DNA from: Lotmaria passim
Lineage: Eukaryota > Euglenozoa > Kinetoplastea > Trypanosomatida > Trypanosomatidae
Assembly (NCBI GenBank): GCA_037349495.1
Contig: CP140204.1
Location: forward strand, 186,001 to 250,000
DNA: 64,000 nucleotides
Direction of reading: 5' to 3'
Below, in pieces: positions 1 through 10,384 of this stretch. How positions within the stretch are numbered: position 1 is the stretch's first letter; every line of letters starts with the position of its first letter. Position numbers and translations under genes: made by a program. The notes under the pieces are model-generated. The model saw only the letters and a program-made list of their open reading frames with translations, ran no database searches and was not told the origin of the DNA.

Positions 1-8
1 ACGCCAGT

Positions 9-24
9 CGTCGTTGGCTTTCAG
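9..24 (+). promoter_or_regulatory. candidate spliced-leader acceptor of the EF-hand gene
   Basis: A short pyrimidine-rich stretch ends in TTTCAG at 19-24, nine bases before the ATG at 34. That matches a trans-splice acceptor with a very short 5' UTR. The tract is weak and most of the upstream region lies outside the window, so the true acceptor and start could be further 5'. Confidence 0.35.
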
Positions 25-33
25 ACAAAGAAG

Positions 34-1914
34 ATGGTGGATGTCCAGGGAGCGATGCCGCCAGCCTCCTCGACCGCCGCCACGGTTACACCGGAACGGA
101 TGGCCTACCTCGTGGCGACGCTGGCAAAGCTGCCCGAGCTGGACCTGGGCGAGACGGCGCGCGTGAAGACGTGCTTCGCCGCCGCGCTCGGCGAAGGCCG
201 CGAGAACATCGTGAACAGTTTGGAGCTGCGTGTCGTCCTGAGCGACCTCGGCCTCTACCCAAGCGAGGAGGAACTGAAGCTGGTTCTTCGTGCCTATCGC
301 GATCGCGTGAACCTCGTCGGCCTGACCCGTTACCTGCGGCTCTACAAAAAAGAATTCTGGCTGAACCAAGTCGCCGCCCGCTCCACCACAGGCCAGGCAC
401 AGCAGGCAACACCGGGTGTCGCAGGTTCACCAGACACAGGTGCCATCGCATCCACCGCCACCAACAACAGTAGCAAGAAGTCACAACTGGCCGGTGCGAG
501 CAGTGGGCCGACGAATGACGCGAGTTCGACTACTGGTAGTGCTGGAGGTGTCCGGCACACGTACGCCGTCTTCAGCAACAATCACGCCTCGCCTGACGTG
601 GCAGCGGGTGGGCACGACGAGGACACCCTCCGCGCCTTTGTGGCCCTGGGCGGCGGGGAAGACGGCAGCGGTGAAATCTCCGCAGCCACGCTGCGCGACG
701 CCGTGCGTGGCTTTGGCCTGACCATCGACATCGACGCGATGATCCGCACGGTGGACGTCCACCACTCGGGCATGCTCGACTACGTTGACTTCTGTGCGCT
801 GTGGGCGGCACAGGCGGACACGACGTCGAGTGACTCCATAGGCAGCGCGCTGCGACAGGCATCGGCGGATGCGGAGCGGCACGGCTCCATCAATGAAAAC
901 AGCAGTCCCACTCCGATATCAACGACGAGCCGTCGGCTGATGTCAGTGCTGATGACGCCCTCGCGCCGGTGCAGCCTCGCCGCTGGGATGCTGCAGCGTC
1001 ATTCCTATCTGCTGACCAGCGGGTACGAGAACGGTACGTCGCAGCCCATCACGCCGCGGCTGGCAGCGGCGGCGGCAGCAGCGGGTGCTGGTAGCGTGGT
1101 TGGTGGGATGAGTGGCAACAACACGCGGCCGCCCACCTCGTGCGAGCAGCCGGACGGTGGGGCAGACGCCATGGGCCACCGCGGCATTGGTGCTTCGGCG
1201 ATGCGTGCTCCGGTCACGGCAGCCGCGGCGCCGGCCCCGATTACGGAGGAGGAGCACGCGCTGCTGGTCCGCATGTTCTTCTTTCCGGAGCAGTTCGAAG
1301 CGGTCATGTCGTCTGCGGCGTCGAACACGTCGGAGGGAGTTGGGCGGCGTGGTGGGACACGCTTCACGCTGCCGTCGCGTGGAGCGCAGGCTGCCTCGCC
1401 CAGTTGCGCAGCCACCGCCGCAAACGGAGGGGCGGGAGAGGGGGCAGGCGGCGCGAGCACCGCCTCCGTGTCGCAGCGTCTCGCCTCGCAGAGGAAGCTC
1501 TCTCAGTCGAACCTCAGTGGCAGCTACACCAATAGTGGCGCTCGCCCGTGGAGTCAAACACGCCGTGGCGGGTCAAAGAAGCGAAGTCGCAAGGCAGGGA
1601 CGAAAAGGCGTGGCGGCGGCGGCAACGACAAAAACGACGGCAGCGAGGTCGACGCCAGCGACGACCTCGCTGCGGACTTCTTCTCGCCTAAAAATCAGAA
1701 CGTCTACCGCCCACCCAGTCCGATGCTGCTGTCGATGCGAAATAGCACCGCCTACCGTAATCGTGTGAAGCGACTGGAGGAGCAGAAGCACGTGTCACGC
1801 GGAGAAGACACCTATCAGGCACGGCAGGGTAGGTTGTACGCTGCCACGGCGGCACGTGACTACGGCGCTGATGGCGAGAGTCCATCTCGTCCTGCGAAAT
1901 CCTCCACATGGTAA
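34..1914 (+). CDS. EF-hand domain protein with long disordered C-terminal half
   Basis: This 626-residue protein has a calmodulin-like N-terminal half. A degenerate helix-loop-helix pair lies at about residues 20-110, and a second pair at about 195-270. The best loop begins at D241 and reads DVHHSGMLDYVDF, close to a canonical calcium loop; the loop before it (GGGEDGSGEISA) has lost its first acidic ligand. Residues from about 270 to 540 are Ser/Ala/Gly-rich, followed by a basic stretch and a better-ordered end with FFSPKNQNVYRPPSP. Calcium binding by one loop is an inference; the cellular role is not known to me. The ATG at 34 follows a plausible acceptor, but the frame is open to the window edge, so the start could lie further upstream. 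Confidence 0.75.
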   Translation: MVDVQGAMPPASSTAATVTPERMAYLVATLAKLPELDLGETARVKTCFAAALGEGRENIVNSLELRVVLSDLGLYPSEEELKLVLRAYRDRVNLVGLTRYLRLYKKEFWLNQVAARSTTGQAQQATPGVAGSPDTGAIASTATNNSSKKSQLAGASSGPTNDASSTTGSAGGVRHTYAVFSNNHASPDVAAGGHDEDTLRAFVALGGGEDGSGEISAATLRDAVRGFGLTIDIDAMIRTVDVHHSGMLDYVDFCALWAAQADTTSSDSIGSALRQASADAERHGSINENSSPTPISTTSRRLMSVLMTPSRRCSLAAGMLQRHSYLLTSGYENGTSQPITPRLAAAAAAAGAGSVVGGMSGNNTRPPTSCEQPDGGADAMGHRGIGASAMRAPVTAAAAPAPITEEEHALLVRMFFFPEQFEAVMSSAASNTSEGVGRRGGTRFTLPSRGAQAASPSCAATAANGGAGEGAGGASTASVSQRLASQRKLSQSNLSGSYTNSGARPWSQTRRGGSKKRSRKAGTKRRGGGGNDKNDGSEVDASDDLAADFFSPKNQNVYRPPSPMLLSMRNSTAYRNRVKRLEEQKHVSRGEDTYQARQGRLYAATAARDYGADGESPSRPAKSSTW

Positions 1915-3201
1915 TGGTGTACGTCACTGAGGACAATTAAAAAAAAAAAAGTGCAAATGACCGTTCTGTAAGTTCATCTATGTATAGCCGAAAGTAGTGA
2001 AACTGTGTTGCTCTTTTCTCCTCCTTTTTTATATGTGATGTACACTAGTCTGGTATTGTCGATTTATGTTCTTTTTTTTTTTTTTTAAGTTCAGCCTACT
2101 TCTTTTCGCTCGTTTTGTTTTTCTTATGGAACACCTATTATGTACTACTTTGCATTAGCGCTGTTTGCTCACATGTATATTTGCCTCTCTCTCTCCTTTT
2201 TTTTTTTTTTTGCTGTCCAACCACACAACAAAAAAAAAGCATGTCTTTTCCTCACCCTGGGTGCGGAAGTGGTGCCTACTGTGTGTTTTTTTAACGTTAT
2301 ACCAGCTTGAATTTAAAATGAAAAAAAAAAAAGAGAGAGACAAAATGGTGTTTTTCCCAGTTCGTTATCGGGTGGCGAGCGCCACGGCGTTGGTCCTGCC
2401 TCGTCATGAAAAAGCTTGCTGTTTGGATGCATGTTACAGTTGCTTCTTTACGCCACACCAGGGTCATGGAGAAGTCCACACAGCGTTCTTTTTTTTTTTC
2501 TGTTTGAAGAGACTTCTATTCCCTATTTTTCCTCCTTCCACTGTGTAGTTGTTCTCTCTTCCTTGTTATTGTTCTGAAACGAGGAACTGCGACATCAAGC
2601 GCGCCACAGCAAATCTGCGGGACTCTGAAGCTACATGAGCCAATAATGAAACATATGCACATATAAGCAGTAGAAACCTCTCACTACTCTTCTACTCCTC
2701 TGCCCTTGCTTGTGTGTGTGTGTGTGTGTTTTTTTTTCAGCTGTTTATTTCTCTGGAGCTGTGCTCGCCATATAATCTGTTTGTTTGTTTGTTTGCTTGC
2801 TAGTGTAAATCTGTTTGTGTAATTAGAGACGTTTTTTTTTTTTTTCGTTGTTTTGGGGTGTTCTTTTCTGTCCCTCACATGTTACTTGCTTTTTTTTTTT
2901 TGTAATCCCCACCGCTCTCTCTCTATATCTTTTTAATCTCTCCCTACCTCGCCCACCATCACTCATCTTTTTTTTTTTTGTTTTGTTTCTCGCCGTCATT
3001 TGAATCGCTAAGATTTGTTTGTCACTTTATTGTTGTTGTTCCGCTTAGTATTCACGTTACACACTGCTGCTCTTCGAGCTCATTTTTTTGCCTTTTAAAC
3101 AAGTTTTTTTTTTTTCTCTTCCTTTTTTTTTTTTTTTCGGTCTGTTTACCTGAGAGCTTGAAAACAGCTTGTAAGCTCCTCGTTCTTCTTCTGTTTTACG
3201 C
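1915..3201. other. gene-free spacer
   Basis: This T-rich intergenic region has many poly(T) and poly(A) runs of 9-15 bases, a TG run near 2711-2728 and a TTTG run near 2778-2796. I see no credible gene in it. It should hold the 3' UTR of the EF-hand gene and the splice signals of the next gene. Confidence 0.8.
3104..3154 (+). promoter_or_regulatory. polypyrimidine tract and spliced-leader acceptor
   Basis: Two long T/C runs are followed by the first AG at 3153-3154. This would give a 5' UTR of about 47 nt with no upstream ATG before the start at 3202. Confidence 0.55.
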
Positions 3202-6024
3202 ATGGCAGCTCGTCCGCTTTCTTCACCGGATGTAATGGGTGCAGCCCCCGAAGTGGATCCATCTGTCAAGATGGAGAGCGCCTTCCGTTGTCCGTCTGAA
3301 GCGAAGCCCCGCCGCGAGCCCTACCGCCCTTCCACATCCGGGTTGCTGCCAACGCCAGCGGCAGCAGCCAACGCGACGCACATGGATGTCGCAAGCCCAG
3401 TGATAGGTATGCCGCGCGTGTATATGCCTGCCGTGTCGTCACCGGTGCGGTCATCCATACCAGATTCGCTTATCCAACAAGTGCGCAACACGCCCCACAA
3501 TCTCTCTGGCAGCCGCTCCACAACAGCAGTAGCGGGAGCAGGAAACAGTGTTCGACGTCCCGTGTACAACCACAGCTCCATCCTCAACATCAACTCCGCA
3601 AACGAAGCGCCGCTGTCGGCGCCCGCGTGTTCGATGACGTTGAAGGAAGTTCTTTCCCCCTTCTCAGTCTCCGCCTCTTCTTCTCAAGGTACTTCATCAA
3701 GTCATCAGCTGATGTGTGCGGCGGTGGCCCACGTTATGCGACGGGAGAGAACTCGTCAGCTGCTGTCGCGTGTCCTGCTGCGCTGGTCCCTCTTTGTCAA
3801 GCCGCGACGACTCGCTCGCACAAAAAGCAGCGGCAATGACAAACCAGCGCACGGGCGGTCCGCGTCGCAGTCGAGTGGGCTCATGGCACCGGCGACCTCT
3901 CCACTGCCGCCGTGGAAACCGATCGCAGGTGGCGGCGTCCACTCCGGCTCGTCAGCCGAGGACCACGATGCGGGCAACGTGGAGGAGAACCACCACCACC
4001 ACCGCAGTGATGACGATGACAGCTTGATCGACCCTGAAGAAAACAATGACAATGGAAGAGAGGGAAAAGGCGAGGCGAGTGTGCAGGAGGCCTCGTCGGA
4101 TCTGCCGGATAGCAACAACAACAACAACAACACCGCCGTCACGACTCGCGCCGGCAACCGCGAGGCCAGTGCAGCTGCCGTGGGACAGCTACCGCCGAAT
4201 GACACGCAGGCTGTATCCGCTGGAAAGCCAAGTGTGGCGGTGCAGCGGTCAGCCCAAGCGTCACAGCGCACGACACCCATTCCTACACCGCAGTCGGTTC
4301 CTGCCTCCACCAGAAAAGCGACGCCGAACGGCGAGAGTTGCGGAAACGACTCGCGAAACGAATCCTCTACCGGGAGTCCGGTAGGGCAGCACCCAAGCAC
4401 AACGCCTCGGCAGCACGGCGCGGAGACGCGCCGGAAGAGCGTCGTCTCGCAGTACCTCGCGGGCAAGCCACTAGGCAACCTGTCCCCGCAGCAGAGCTCC
4501 ACGAATCTCTTTACCAACGCGGGTTCAGCCCTCACAAACGGTGTGGTGGAGGTGCACACGCTCGCCTTGCCTGGGGCGGTGTTGTCCGGTCAGCACTCCC
4601 GCTCCCAGTCCGGCACTGGCGGTCTCAACGCCTCCTTCCCTTGTCGTAGAAGTGAAGGGCTTTGGGGCTTCGCAAGCACCACCATCAACACCGCCGCCGC
4701 GAGCCACAGCGCTGGAGGAGGTGCTGCTGCTGCTGCTGCAACGGCGGCGGGCACGCTCAGTGATGCAGAGGAGCACAGCAACTCCTCCCTCTACTTCACT
4801 CCGCGCAGTCGGCAGAGCAACACTGCGAGCGGTTTGGGCGCATTCATTGACGAAGATGCGTGTCTCAGCAGCAGCCGCAGCGGTATCTCCGCTGCCGCCG
4901 TGAACAGCGCAGGCGGTGGCGTATCGAATGGCGCCAGATCAGCAGCAGAAGGAGGACAACGGCGAGGCACCTCTCCAGGCGTACCGAGTCTCCCGCATTT
5001 GCTCATTCAAGAGGCGGAGGACCGGAGCTCGGTGCAGGCAACCGAAATTCGTCGTCGCGCGCGGATGCAGCTGGAGTACTCCGCACGCATGGACCAGCTC
5101 ATGATGGCAGCCCTCCGCCATCGATCCAGCGAACGTGGCCTGCACCCGTCCCTGCGTCCGTCCGCTGCACCATCGCCACTGCCCATCTCGCGCTCCTTCA
5201 GCAGCCACAACCTGCGCGACACGAGTGGCGACGAGACGGAAAACGACTTCGTGAACCACAGTTGCGGCACAAGTGAGTGCAACATGCAGAGCTACGGAGG
5301 CCAGAGCCGGCGCAGCGCGCCGCGTAGCCCGGGGCAGGCGTCCACGCACAGCAGCGGCAGCACCGGTGTTGTCGGCTTCACTGGTGCGCCGTTGAACATC
5401 TTTCAATCCTCCAGTCAACAAGGTCAACAACAACAACAACAGCTGCAGGCAAGTCGCACACGTCCGCGTCTTCCGGAGATGAAGCACGGCAGCGACAACG
5501 ACGCTGCAGGCGCAGCAGCCGGAACAGTCCAGAGAGGGAAAAGAGAGAAGGCAGGGAAGAAGGAGGTGGACGAAGACGATGGAGGGTGCGCCGAGGCCGA
5601 GAGCCTGAGCGACACCTCACGCAACGATGAGGAGTCGGAGGAGGGAGCAAGCGGCGCACGTGGCCGCGAGCACCGCCAGCATCCCCACTATCACCACAAT
5701 CAGCACCACCATGACCCGCTGGGCCACGACACGCCGCCTGGCAAAGGTCGCTACTCGGCGGAATCTGAAAAAACGTACAACGATGACGATGACGGCGCAG
5801 ACACACAGACGGCGCAAAGCGAGGGAACGGTGCACGGCCTCGCCACAACGCGGCAGTGGGTGTCTCAGCAGATCCCTGAGTCAGCCGTGGTGGCCGCCGC
5901 GGCTGCGGCTGCAGCTGCAGCTGCACGGGAAGAAGAAGGTGGGTCCGCTGTGTCCGAGTCGATCAGTCGGGAACTGTCGTCCGCCTCCATGTCACTGTCG
6001 CTGCTGCACCCGCACGAGTCGTGA
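3202..6024 (+). CDS. hypothetical low-complexity protein, 940 aa
   Basis: I do not recognise this 940-residue protein. It is mostly low complexity: Ser/Ala/Gly-rich runs, Asn repeats near 4110-4132, a Gln run near 5426-5442, acidic stretches, a His-rich patch near 5690-5712 and an Ala run near 5893-5925. Two parts look ordered. A basic helix at about residues 170-205 contains RRERTRQLLSRVLLRWSLF, and a helical segment at about residues 590-640 contains RRRARMQLEYSARMDQLMM. No signal peptide or membrane segment is visible. Codon use is GC-rich like its neighbours, the frame is intact, and the ATG follows a good acceptor, so it is a real gene of unknown function. Confidence 0.8.
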   Translation: MAARPLSSPDVMGAAPEVDPSVKMESAFRCPSEAKPRREPYRPSTSGLLPTPAAAANATHMDVASPVIGMPRVYMPAVSSPVRSSIPDSLIQQVRNTPHNLSGSRSTTAVAGAGNSVRRPVYNHSSILNINSANEAPLSAPACSMTLKEVLSPFSVSASSSQGTSSSHQLMCAAVAHVMRRERTRQLLSRVLLRWSLFVKPRRLARTKSSGNDKPAHGRSASQSSGLMAPATSPLPPWKPIAGGGVHSGSSAEDHDAGNVEENHHHHRSDDDDSLIDPEENNDNGREGKGEASVQEASSDLPDSNNNNNNTAVTTRAGNREASAAAVGQLPPNDTQAVSAGKPSVAVQRSAQASQRTTPIPTPQSVPASTRKATPNGESCGNDSRNESSTGSPVGQHPSTTPRQHGAETRRKSVVSQYLAGKPLGNLSPQQSSTNLFTNAGSALTNGVVEVHTLALPGAVLSGQHSRSQSGTGGLNASFPCRRSEGLWGFASTTINTAAASHSAGGGAAAAAATAAGTLSDAEEHSNSSLYFTPRSRQSNTASGLGAFIDEDACLSSSRSGISAAAVNSAGGGVSNGARSAAEGGQRRGTSPGVPSLPHLLIQEAEDRSSVQATEIRRRARMQLEYSARMDQLMMAALRHRSSERGLHPSLRPSAAPSPLPISRSFSSHNLRDTSGDETENDFVNHSCGTSECNMQSYGGQSRRSAPRSPGQASTHSSGSTGVVGFTGAPLNIFQSSSQQGQQQQQQLQASRTRPRLPEMKHGSDNDAAGAAAGTVQRGKREKAGKKEVDEDDGGCAEAESLSDTSRNDEESEEGASGARGREHRQHPHYHHNQHHHDPLGHDTPPGKGRYSAESEKTYNDDDDGADTQTAQSEGTVHGLATTRQWVSQQIPESAVVAAAAAAAAAAAREEEGGSAVSESISRELSSASMSLSLLHPHES

Positions 6025-6895
6025 GCGGCCCAACGCAAACACTGTGTTTCAGCTATTCGATTTTCTTTTTCGTTAGTATAACTTTCAAATACGTTTTTTT
6101 TTTCTTTCTGTTTTGTTTTGTTTGAGTGATGTCTTTGTTTTTACGATCTGCTAGAGGCATGAAACAACAAAAAACTGTATTGCTCGAATGCGCTTGAAGT
6201 AAAGCCCTTTTTTCTTTTTCTTTTTCTTTTTTTTTTTTTTTCGCTACTAGAGTCGTGAGCGTTTTTCATGCTTTGGTTCTTTTTTTTTTTTTTTGAGGGG
6301 AGGGGGTTCTTCTCTCTAGTACGCCCGAATGTATGTGTGTCTGCGTGTATGCGCGAACGAACCGTGTTACATCAGGTGTTTCCTGCACTTTTTCTTTCTC
6401 TGCTTCTCCCTCCAAAGCTCCACAATACAGAGTTTTGAACTCAACTAATCACAGCTGATAATAATTCAAAAAAGAAAACTAGAAATAGAGTATTTCTGGT
6501 GCAGCCAAATTCGATCAATAGGGTCGCACCACCTACGTTAGAACCTGCTCTTTTTTTTTTTCTCTGTTTGTTTGTTTGTTTGTTTTTGTTCTTGTTGTCC
6601 GCGTGCGCTTTTCTTTCTCCTTTCTCTCTCCGTAAAATCTACGACGTCCTCTTTTTTTTTTTTTTCCTCTCCAACTGCCCCCTATTATTGATCAAAGAAG
6701 GGATCGAAAAAGAAAAAAAAAAGTACTAGTGTAGATCGTTCATCCACCACCACACAAAATTAACGGAGAGCATTGATTGCGCAGCCCGTAAGGTTGCTGT
6801 ACACGTCGCTTGCAAGACACACACTCAAAAGGGGGAAAAACCTGCACATAATAAAAAAAAAAAAAGAAAACAATTTTATCAGGGGTGGCATAGTC
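6025..6895. other. gene-free spacer with leader of the Hsp70-like gene
   Basis: T-rich spacer with poly(T) runs near 6226-6241 and 6281-6294, and a TTTG repeat near 6563-6583. A splice acceptor at 6696-6697 would leave a 198-nt, ATG-free, A-rich leader before the gene that follows. No separate gene is seen. Confidence 0.75.
6648..6697 (+). promoter_or_regulatory. polypyrimidine tract and spliced-leader acceptor of the GRP170-like gene
   Basis: A long T run and the following C/T-rich stretch are followed by the first AG at 6696-6697. The leader from there to the ATG at 6896 contains no other ATG, which supports 6896 as the start. Confidence 0.5.
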
Positions 6896-9800
6896 ATGGC
6901 GAAGTTGTTTGCCAAGCAGAGGCCGGCCCTCTTTTCTATATGCAGTGCCACTCGCTGCTGTCATTTCATCATCTGCACACTACTGATGGTGCTTGCAACG
7001 TTGCTCGTCTCCACCACCATCATACTGGCAGCAGCAGCAGCAGCGGCTCTTCCGGCAACGTCCTCGTCACCTATCACTGAAACGGAGCTTATCGCAGTCG
7101 ATCTTGGTCATGAAAACATGAAAATTGCTGCTTGGCGTGTGCAGGAGGAAGACCTCTACATCAAAGCAGGCGGCACTGGCACTGTCACGACGACGACCAC
7201 GGCGATGTCGGGATCGATCTCGATGGTGCTAAACGACCAAACAAACCGAAAAAGTCCCCCGTGTGTTGCCTTCCGCTACTTCAAAGCTCCAGCTGGATCT
7301 GCGGTGAACGAGGGCGATGTTCAAGGCGCCAACGCTGGCTTTCACAGCGACGGAAAGAACGGAACAGGAGGGACGCTGCTGTACCCGCCAGGTTATCAGC
7401 TGGAGCGCACCTTTGCGGAGCAGGCGCAGGCGCTAGCACCCCGCTTTCCCACGCAGGTCATCTGCAGTCCTGCGCAGCTGCTCGGCATCACGTTGTGGAA
7501 CTCCACCAGTCCCACCGACGCAACAGCAGTTGCAGCAGCCACAACACCAAACACCATAGACGCCGTGCCGGAGGTCGTCACACCACATCAGCTGACGGCC
7601 GCGTACAGCTTTTACGTGAAACCACTCAACGACCTACTGCAGGGGCGAAGCGGAGGAAATACAGCGGCGGAGGACAGCGGTAGTAGGCCACCACAGCAGC
7701 CGCGGAACCACACACGACAGGCATTGGGTGTGTTCGTGCCCTTCTTCCCAACGAGCACGACCGACGCCGTTGACGAAGGCGCTTTTTTCTCGACAGAGGA
7801 GCTGACGGCGATGCTTCTCGGCTACGCACGTCAGATGGCGGAAAAGGCCGACGCAGTGGACAACGCCCTGAGCGACGAAGACGAGCGTCAGCTGATGGAC
7901 TTACTCAATCGATCTGGTGTCGCGACAACGAGTGGTCGGGCAGACCTGCTTCGCGGACATGCCGTGCCTCAGTACGCCGCCCTGACCATTCCAGTCCACG
8001 CCACGGTGGCACAGCGGCAGGCGCTGATCGATGCGGCCAGCCTTGCCGGGCTGCGTGTTGTGCGGTTAGTGCACAGCACCACCGGCGCCGCGGTGCAGCT
8101 CGCCTACATGAAAGCAGAGCAGGTTTTCTTGCCCGACAAGCCGCAGTACGTTATGGTGTATGACATGGGGAGTCAGCAAGCCGAGGTGGCCGTGTACAGC
8201 TTCACAGCGGTGCCAGCAAGTGTGGCGAGGAAGGTGAAGGTGCAGGGCTCGATTGAGCTCAAGGCACTGGTGGGGAGCCGCACACTGGGTGGTGCAGCCT
8301 TTGACGAGTGCATCGCCGCGCAATGGGACGAGCTGTACTTCAACCACTCCCTCCTCGCCGGCGTAGGCCGGGCGTCAACGGAAGTGGCGCGACGTGCCGC
8401 GGCAAAGCAGCGGGGCAGCCTGCTGCGTGCCGCGCACAAGGCGAAGGAGACGCTCTCCGTAAATCAAGAGGCGCACATCACGCTGGATGGCGTGCATGCC
8501 GATCCAGAACTATTCCGCCGTGCAGCGCAGACGAGGCAGCAGGGGACGGTGTCGGTCAGCCCGGACGGCCTTCTCAGCCTTCGCTACACCCGTGCGGAAT
8601 TCGAGCGCACCTGCGCGTCTCTCTTTGACGCTGCGGTGGCTTTGCGTGATGACGCCATCGCCGCAACTGGCGGGCTCGTCGCGAGCGTGGCTGCGCTGGA
8701 TCGTTTTGAAGTCGTCGGCGGTGGTACGCGCGTTCCGCGCCTGCTGCAACGACTGAGTGAGGGCTACCGCGGAGAGCAGAACTTGGTAGACCGCACATTG
8801 AACAGCGACGAGGCTGCGGTGCTGGGCACGACGCTGCTTTCCGTGTCAACCGCGCCGCAGGGCCTGCAGCTACGCGGGAGGACGGCGGCACTGCCGCAGT
8901 TTCGCGTGCGAGAGTGGCTGACGAATGCCGTGTACGTTTCTGTTACACCGACTTTTAGTAGTGACGCCGACAACGCTGATGATGGCGGTGATGATGCGCA
9001 GGTAAAGCGAGAAAAGAGCGCGGAAGTCGGTGTTAGCACAGCTTCTGCCGCTGTGGCGAAGGAGGGCGAGGAAGCCGCTGCCTACCTGCGGTTGTTGTTC
9101 CCTGCACACCAAGTAGTCGTGCCGGCCACGCGCAGCGTGCGAGTGCGGGTCAGCAGCCGCAAAGGCGAGGCACACAGCATTCCGGACCACAGAAACGATG
9201 GTGAAGCGCCTGCAGCTGTGGTGCAGCACGACAACATCACGGTTACGCTCTACTCGGGCGCCAGGGCAGACAAGGCCTATCACACTCGCGCAACCACCAC
9301 CGCGAGAGCGGCAGCGACAGCAAGTCCACACGTCAATGTTTCTGCAGATTCGGCTGATTTAGTAGCGGCAGTGCCTGCCGCCGCCGCCGCCTGCGCCAGC
9401 TGCTATGTCCGTGCGTACGTTGTGGAAGACATCAAAGCAGCAGAGGAAACACTGCGGGGGCAGGTGCTGCGTCAGCACCCCGTCGGCTCTCGCGTGCTGC
9501 TGGACAGCGCCGAGGTGGTGGCGGAGGTGGTGGCGACGGTCAGCGGCATTCCCCACTGCAACATGGCATACCTGCGTGCGGTCTACCATGTAACGCGCGC
9601 GAGTGCAACAACAACAACGACAATGATAGCAACGCCAACAGCAGCCGCAGAGGCAGAAGCAGATAAGGCAGCAAAGAGCCCTCAGCGCGCAGGTGCGGAC
9701 GAATTAAACCAGAGGGCAGAGGCACCAGCGAACGCTACGGAGGCGGAGGAAGCGGAAGAAAACCCAAATGGAGACAAAACCTCTGCCGAGACGCTTGATG

Positions 9801-10384
9801 TTGCTGATGTTGCTGCTGTAGACGACGCCGCAGCAGCAAACCTGCCGACCACTTCAGCGCTTCGTCAGGTGAAGATGATGGCCCTACCGCTGCGGTCCAC
9901 TGCATCGGCGCGGCCCATCCCCACCACCGATAAGGGTCGTGGCAGTACCGTGATGCCGACCTCACTGCAGAGCTACAACATGGGCCGCGCGGAGTTGCGT
10001 GCCTCGCACGAGCGTCTGCGACGACTTCAGGCGATGGACGCGGCACGCCTGCGGCGCAGCACACTGCGCAACGACATTCAGAGCGTGATTGTGTGGGTAA
10101 AGGACCAGCCCGCCTGGGACGCTCCAGAAAACAACAACGACGATCAAGACAATGAAAAACGAAACAAGCGCGAGGCTGCAGCAGACAAGCAACAAGACAG
10201 GGTAAAGAAGACTCCGGACAACGCCGTGCATGAGCTTGATGGCGCAGCGTGGCGTGGCACGGTACGGGAGATTGGGGAATGGCTGGATGACTATGGCGAG
10301 ACGGCGAGCGTGGCTGCGCTGGAGGAGCGTCTTGCCGCCATTCGCGCTGTGAAAATGGCGTTGCGTGCCGCCCAAAATCGATGA
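6896..10384 (+). CDS. GRP170/HYOU1-like ER Hsp70-superfamily chaperone
   Basis: This 1162-residue protein is a large Hsp70 of the Hsp110/GRP170 branch, which acts in the ER lumen as a nucleotide exchange factor and holdase for BiP. A hydrophobic stretch at about residues 22-52 looks like a signal peptide or anchor. The ATPase domain shows VDLGHENMKIA from about V68 (phosphate 1; the usual DLGT is changed as in GRP170), the IPVHATVAQRQAL helix, YDMGSQQAEVAV around D423 (phosphate 2) and VVGGGTRVPRL with its glycines at 608-610 (adenosine site). The C-terminal half is longer and more Ala-rich than usual; human HYOU1 is about 1000 residues. It ends in RAAQNR, with no KDEL-like tail. The frame continues upstream without a stop, but the first ATG after the splice site is 6896. 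Confidence 0.85.
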   Translation: MAKLFAKQRPALFSICSATRCCHFIICTLLMVLATLLVSTTIILAAAAAAALPATSSSPITETELIAVDLGHENMKIAAWRVQEEDLYIKAGGTGTVTTTTTAMSGSISMVLNDQTNRKSPPCVAFRYFKAPAGSAVNEGDVQGANAGFHSDGKNGTGGTLLYPPGYQLERTFAEQAQALAPRFPTQVICSPAQLLGITLWNSTSPTDATAVAAATTPNTIDAVPEVVTPHQLTAAYSFYVKPLNDLLQGRSGGNTAAEDSGSRPPQQPRNHTRQALGVFVPFFPTSTTDAVDEGAFFSTEELTAMLLGYARQMAEKADAVDNALSDEDERQLMDLLNRSGVATTSGRADLLRGHAVPQYAALTIPVHATVAQRQALIDAASLAGLRVVRLVHSTTGAAVQLAYMKAEQVFLPDKPQYVMVYDMGSQQAEVAVYSFTAVPASVARKVKVQGSIELKALVGSRTLGGAAFDECIAAQWDELYFNHSLLAGVGRASTEVARRAAAKQRGSLLRAAHKAKETLSVNQEAHITLDGVHADPELFRRAAQTRQQGTVSVSPDGLLSLRYTRAEFERTCASLFDAAVALRDDAIAATGGLVASVAALDRFEVVGGGTRVPRLLQRLSEGYRGEQNLVDRTLNSDEAAVLGTTLLSVSTAPQGLQLRGRTAALPQFRVREWLTNAVYVSVTPTFSSDADNADDGGDDAQVKREKSAEVGVSTASAAVAKEGEEAAAYLRLLFPAHQVVVPATRSVRVRVSSRKGEAHSIPDHRNDGEAPAAVVQHDNITVTLYSGARADKAYHTRATTTARAAATASPHVNVSADSADLVAAVPAAAAACASCYVRAYVVEDIKAAEETLRGQVLRQHPVGSRVLLDSAEVVAEVVATVSGIPHCNMAYLRAVYHVTRASATTTTTMIATPTAAAEAEADKAAKSPQRAGADELNQRAEAPANATEAEEAEENPNGDKTSAETLDVADVAAVDDAAAANLPTTSALRQVKMMALPLRSTASARPIPTTDKGRGSTVMPTSLQSYNMGRAELRASHERLRRLQAMDAARLRRSTLRNDIQSVIVWVKDQPAWDAPENNNDDQDNEKRNKREAAADKQQDRVKKTPDNAVHELDGAAWRGTVREIGEWLDDYGETASVAALEERLAAIRAVKMALRAAQNR

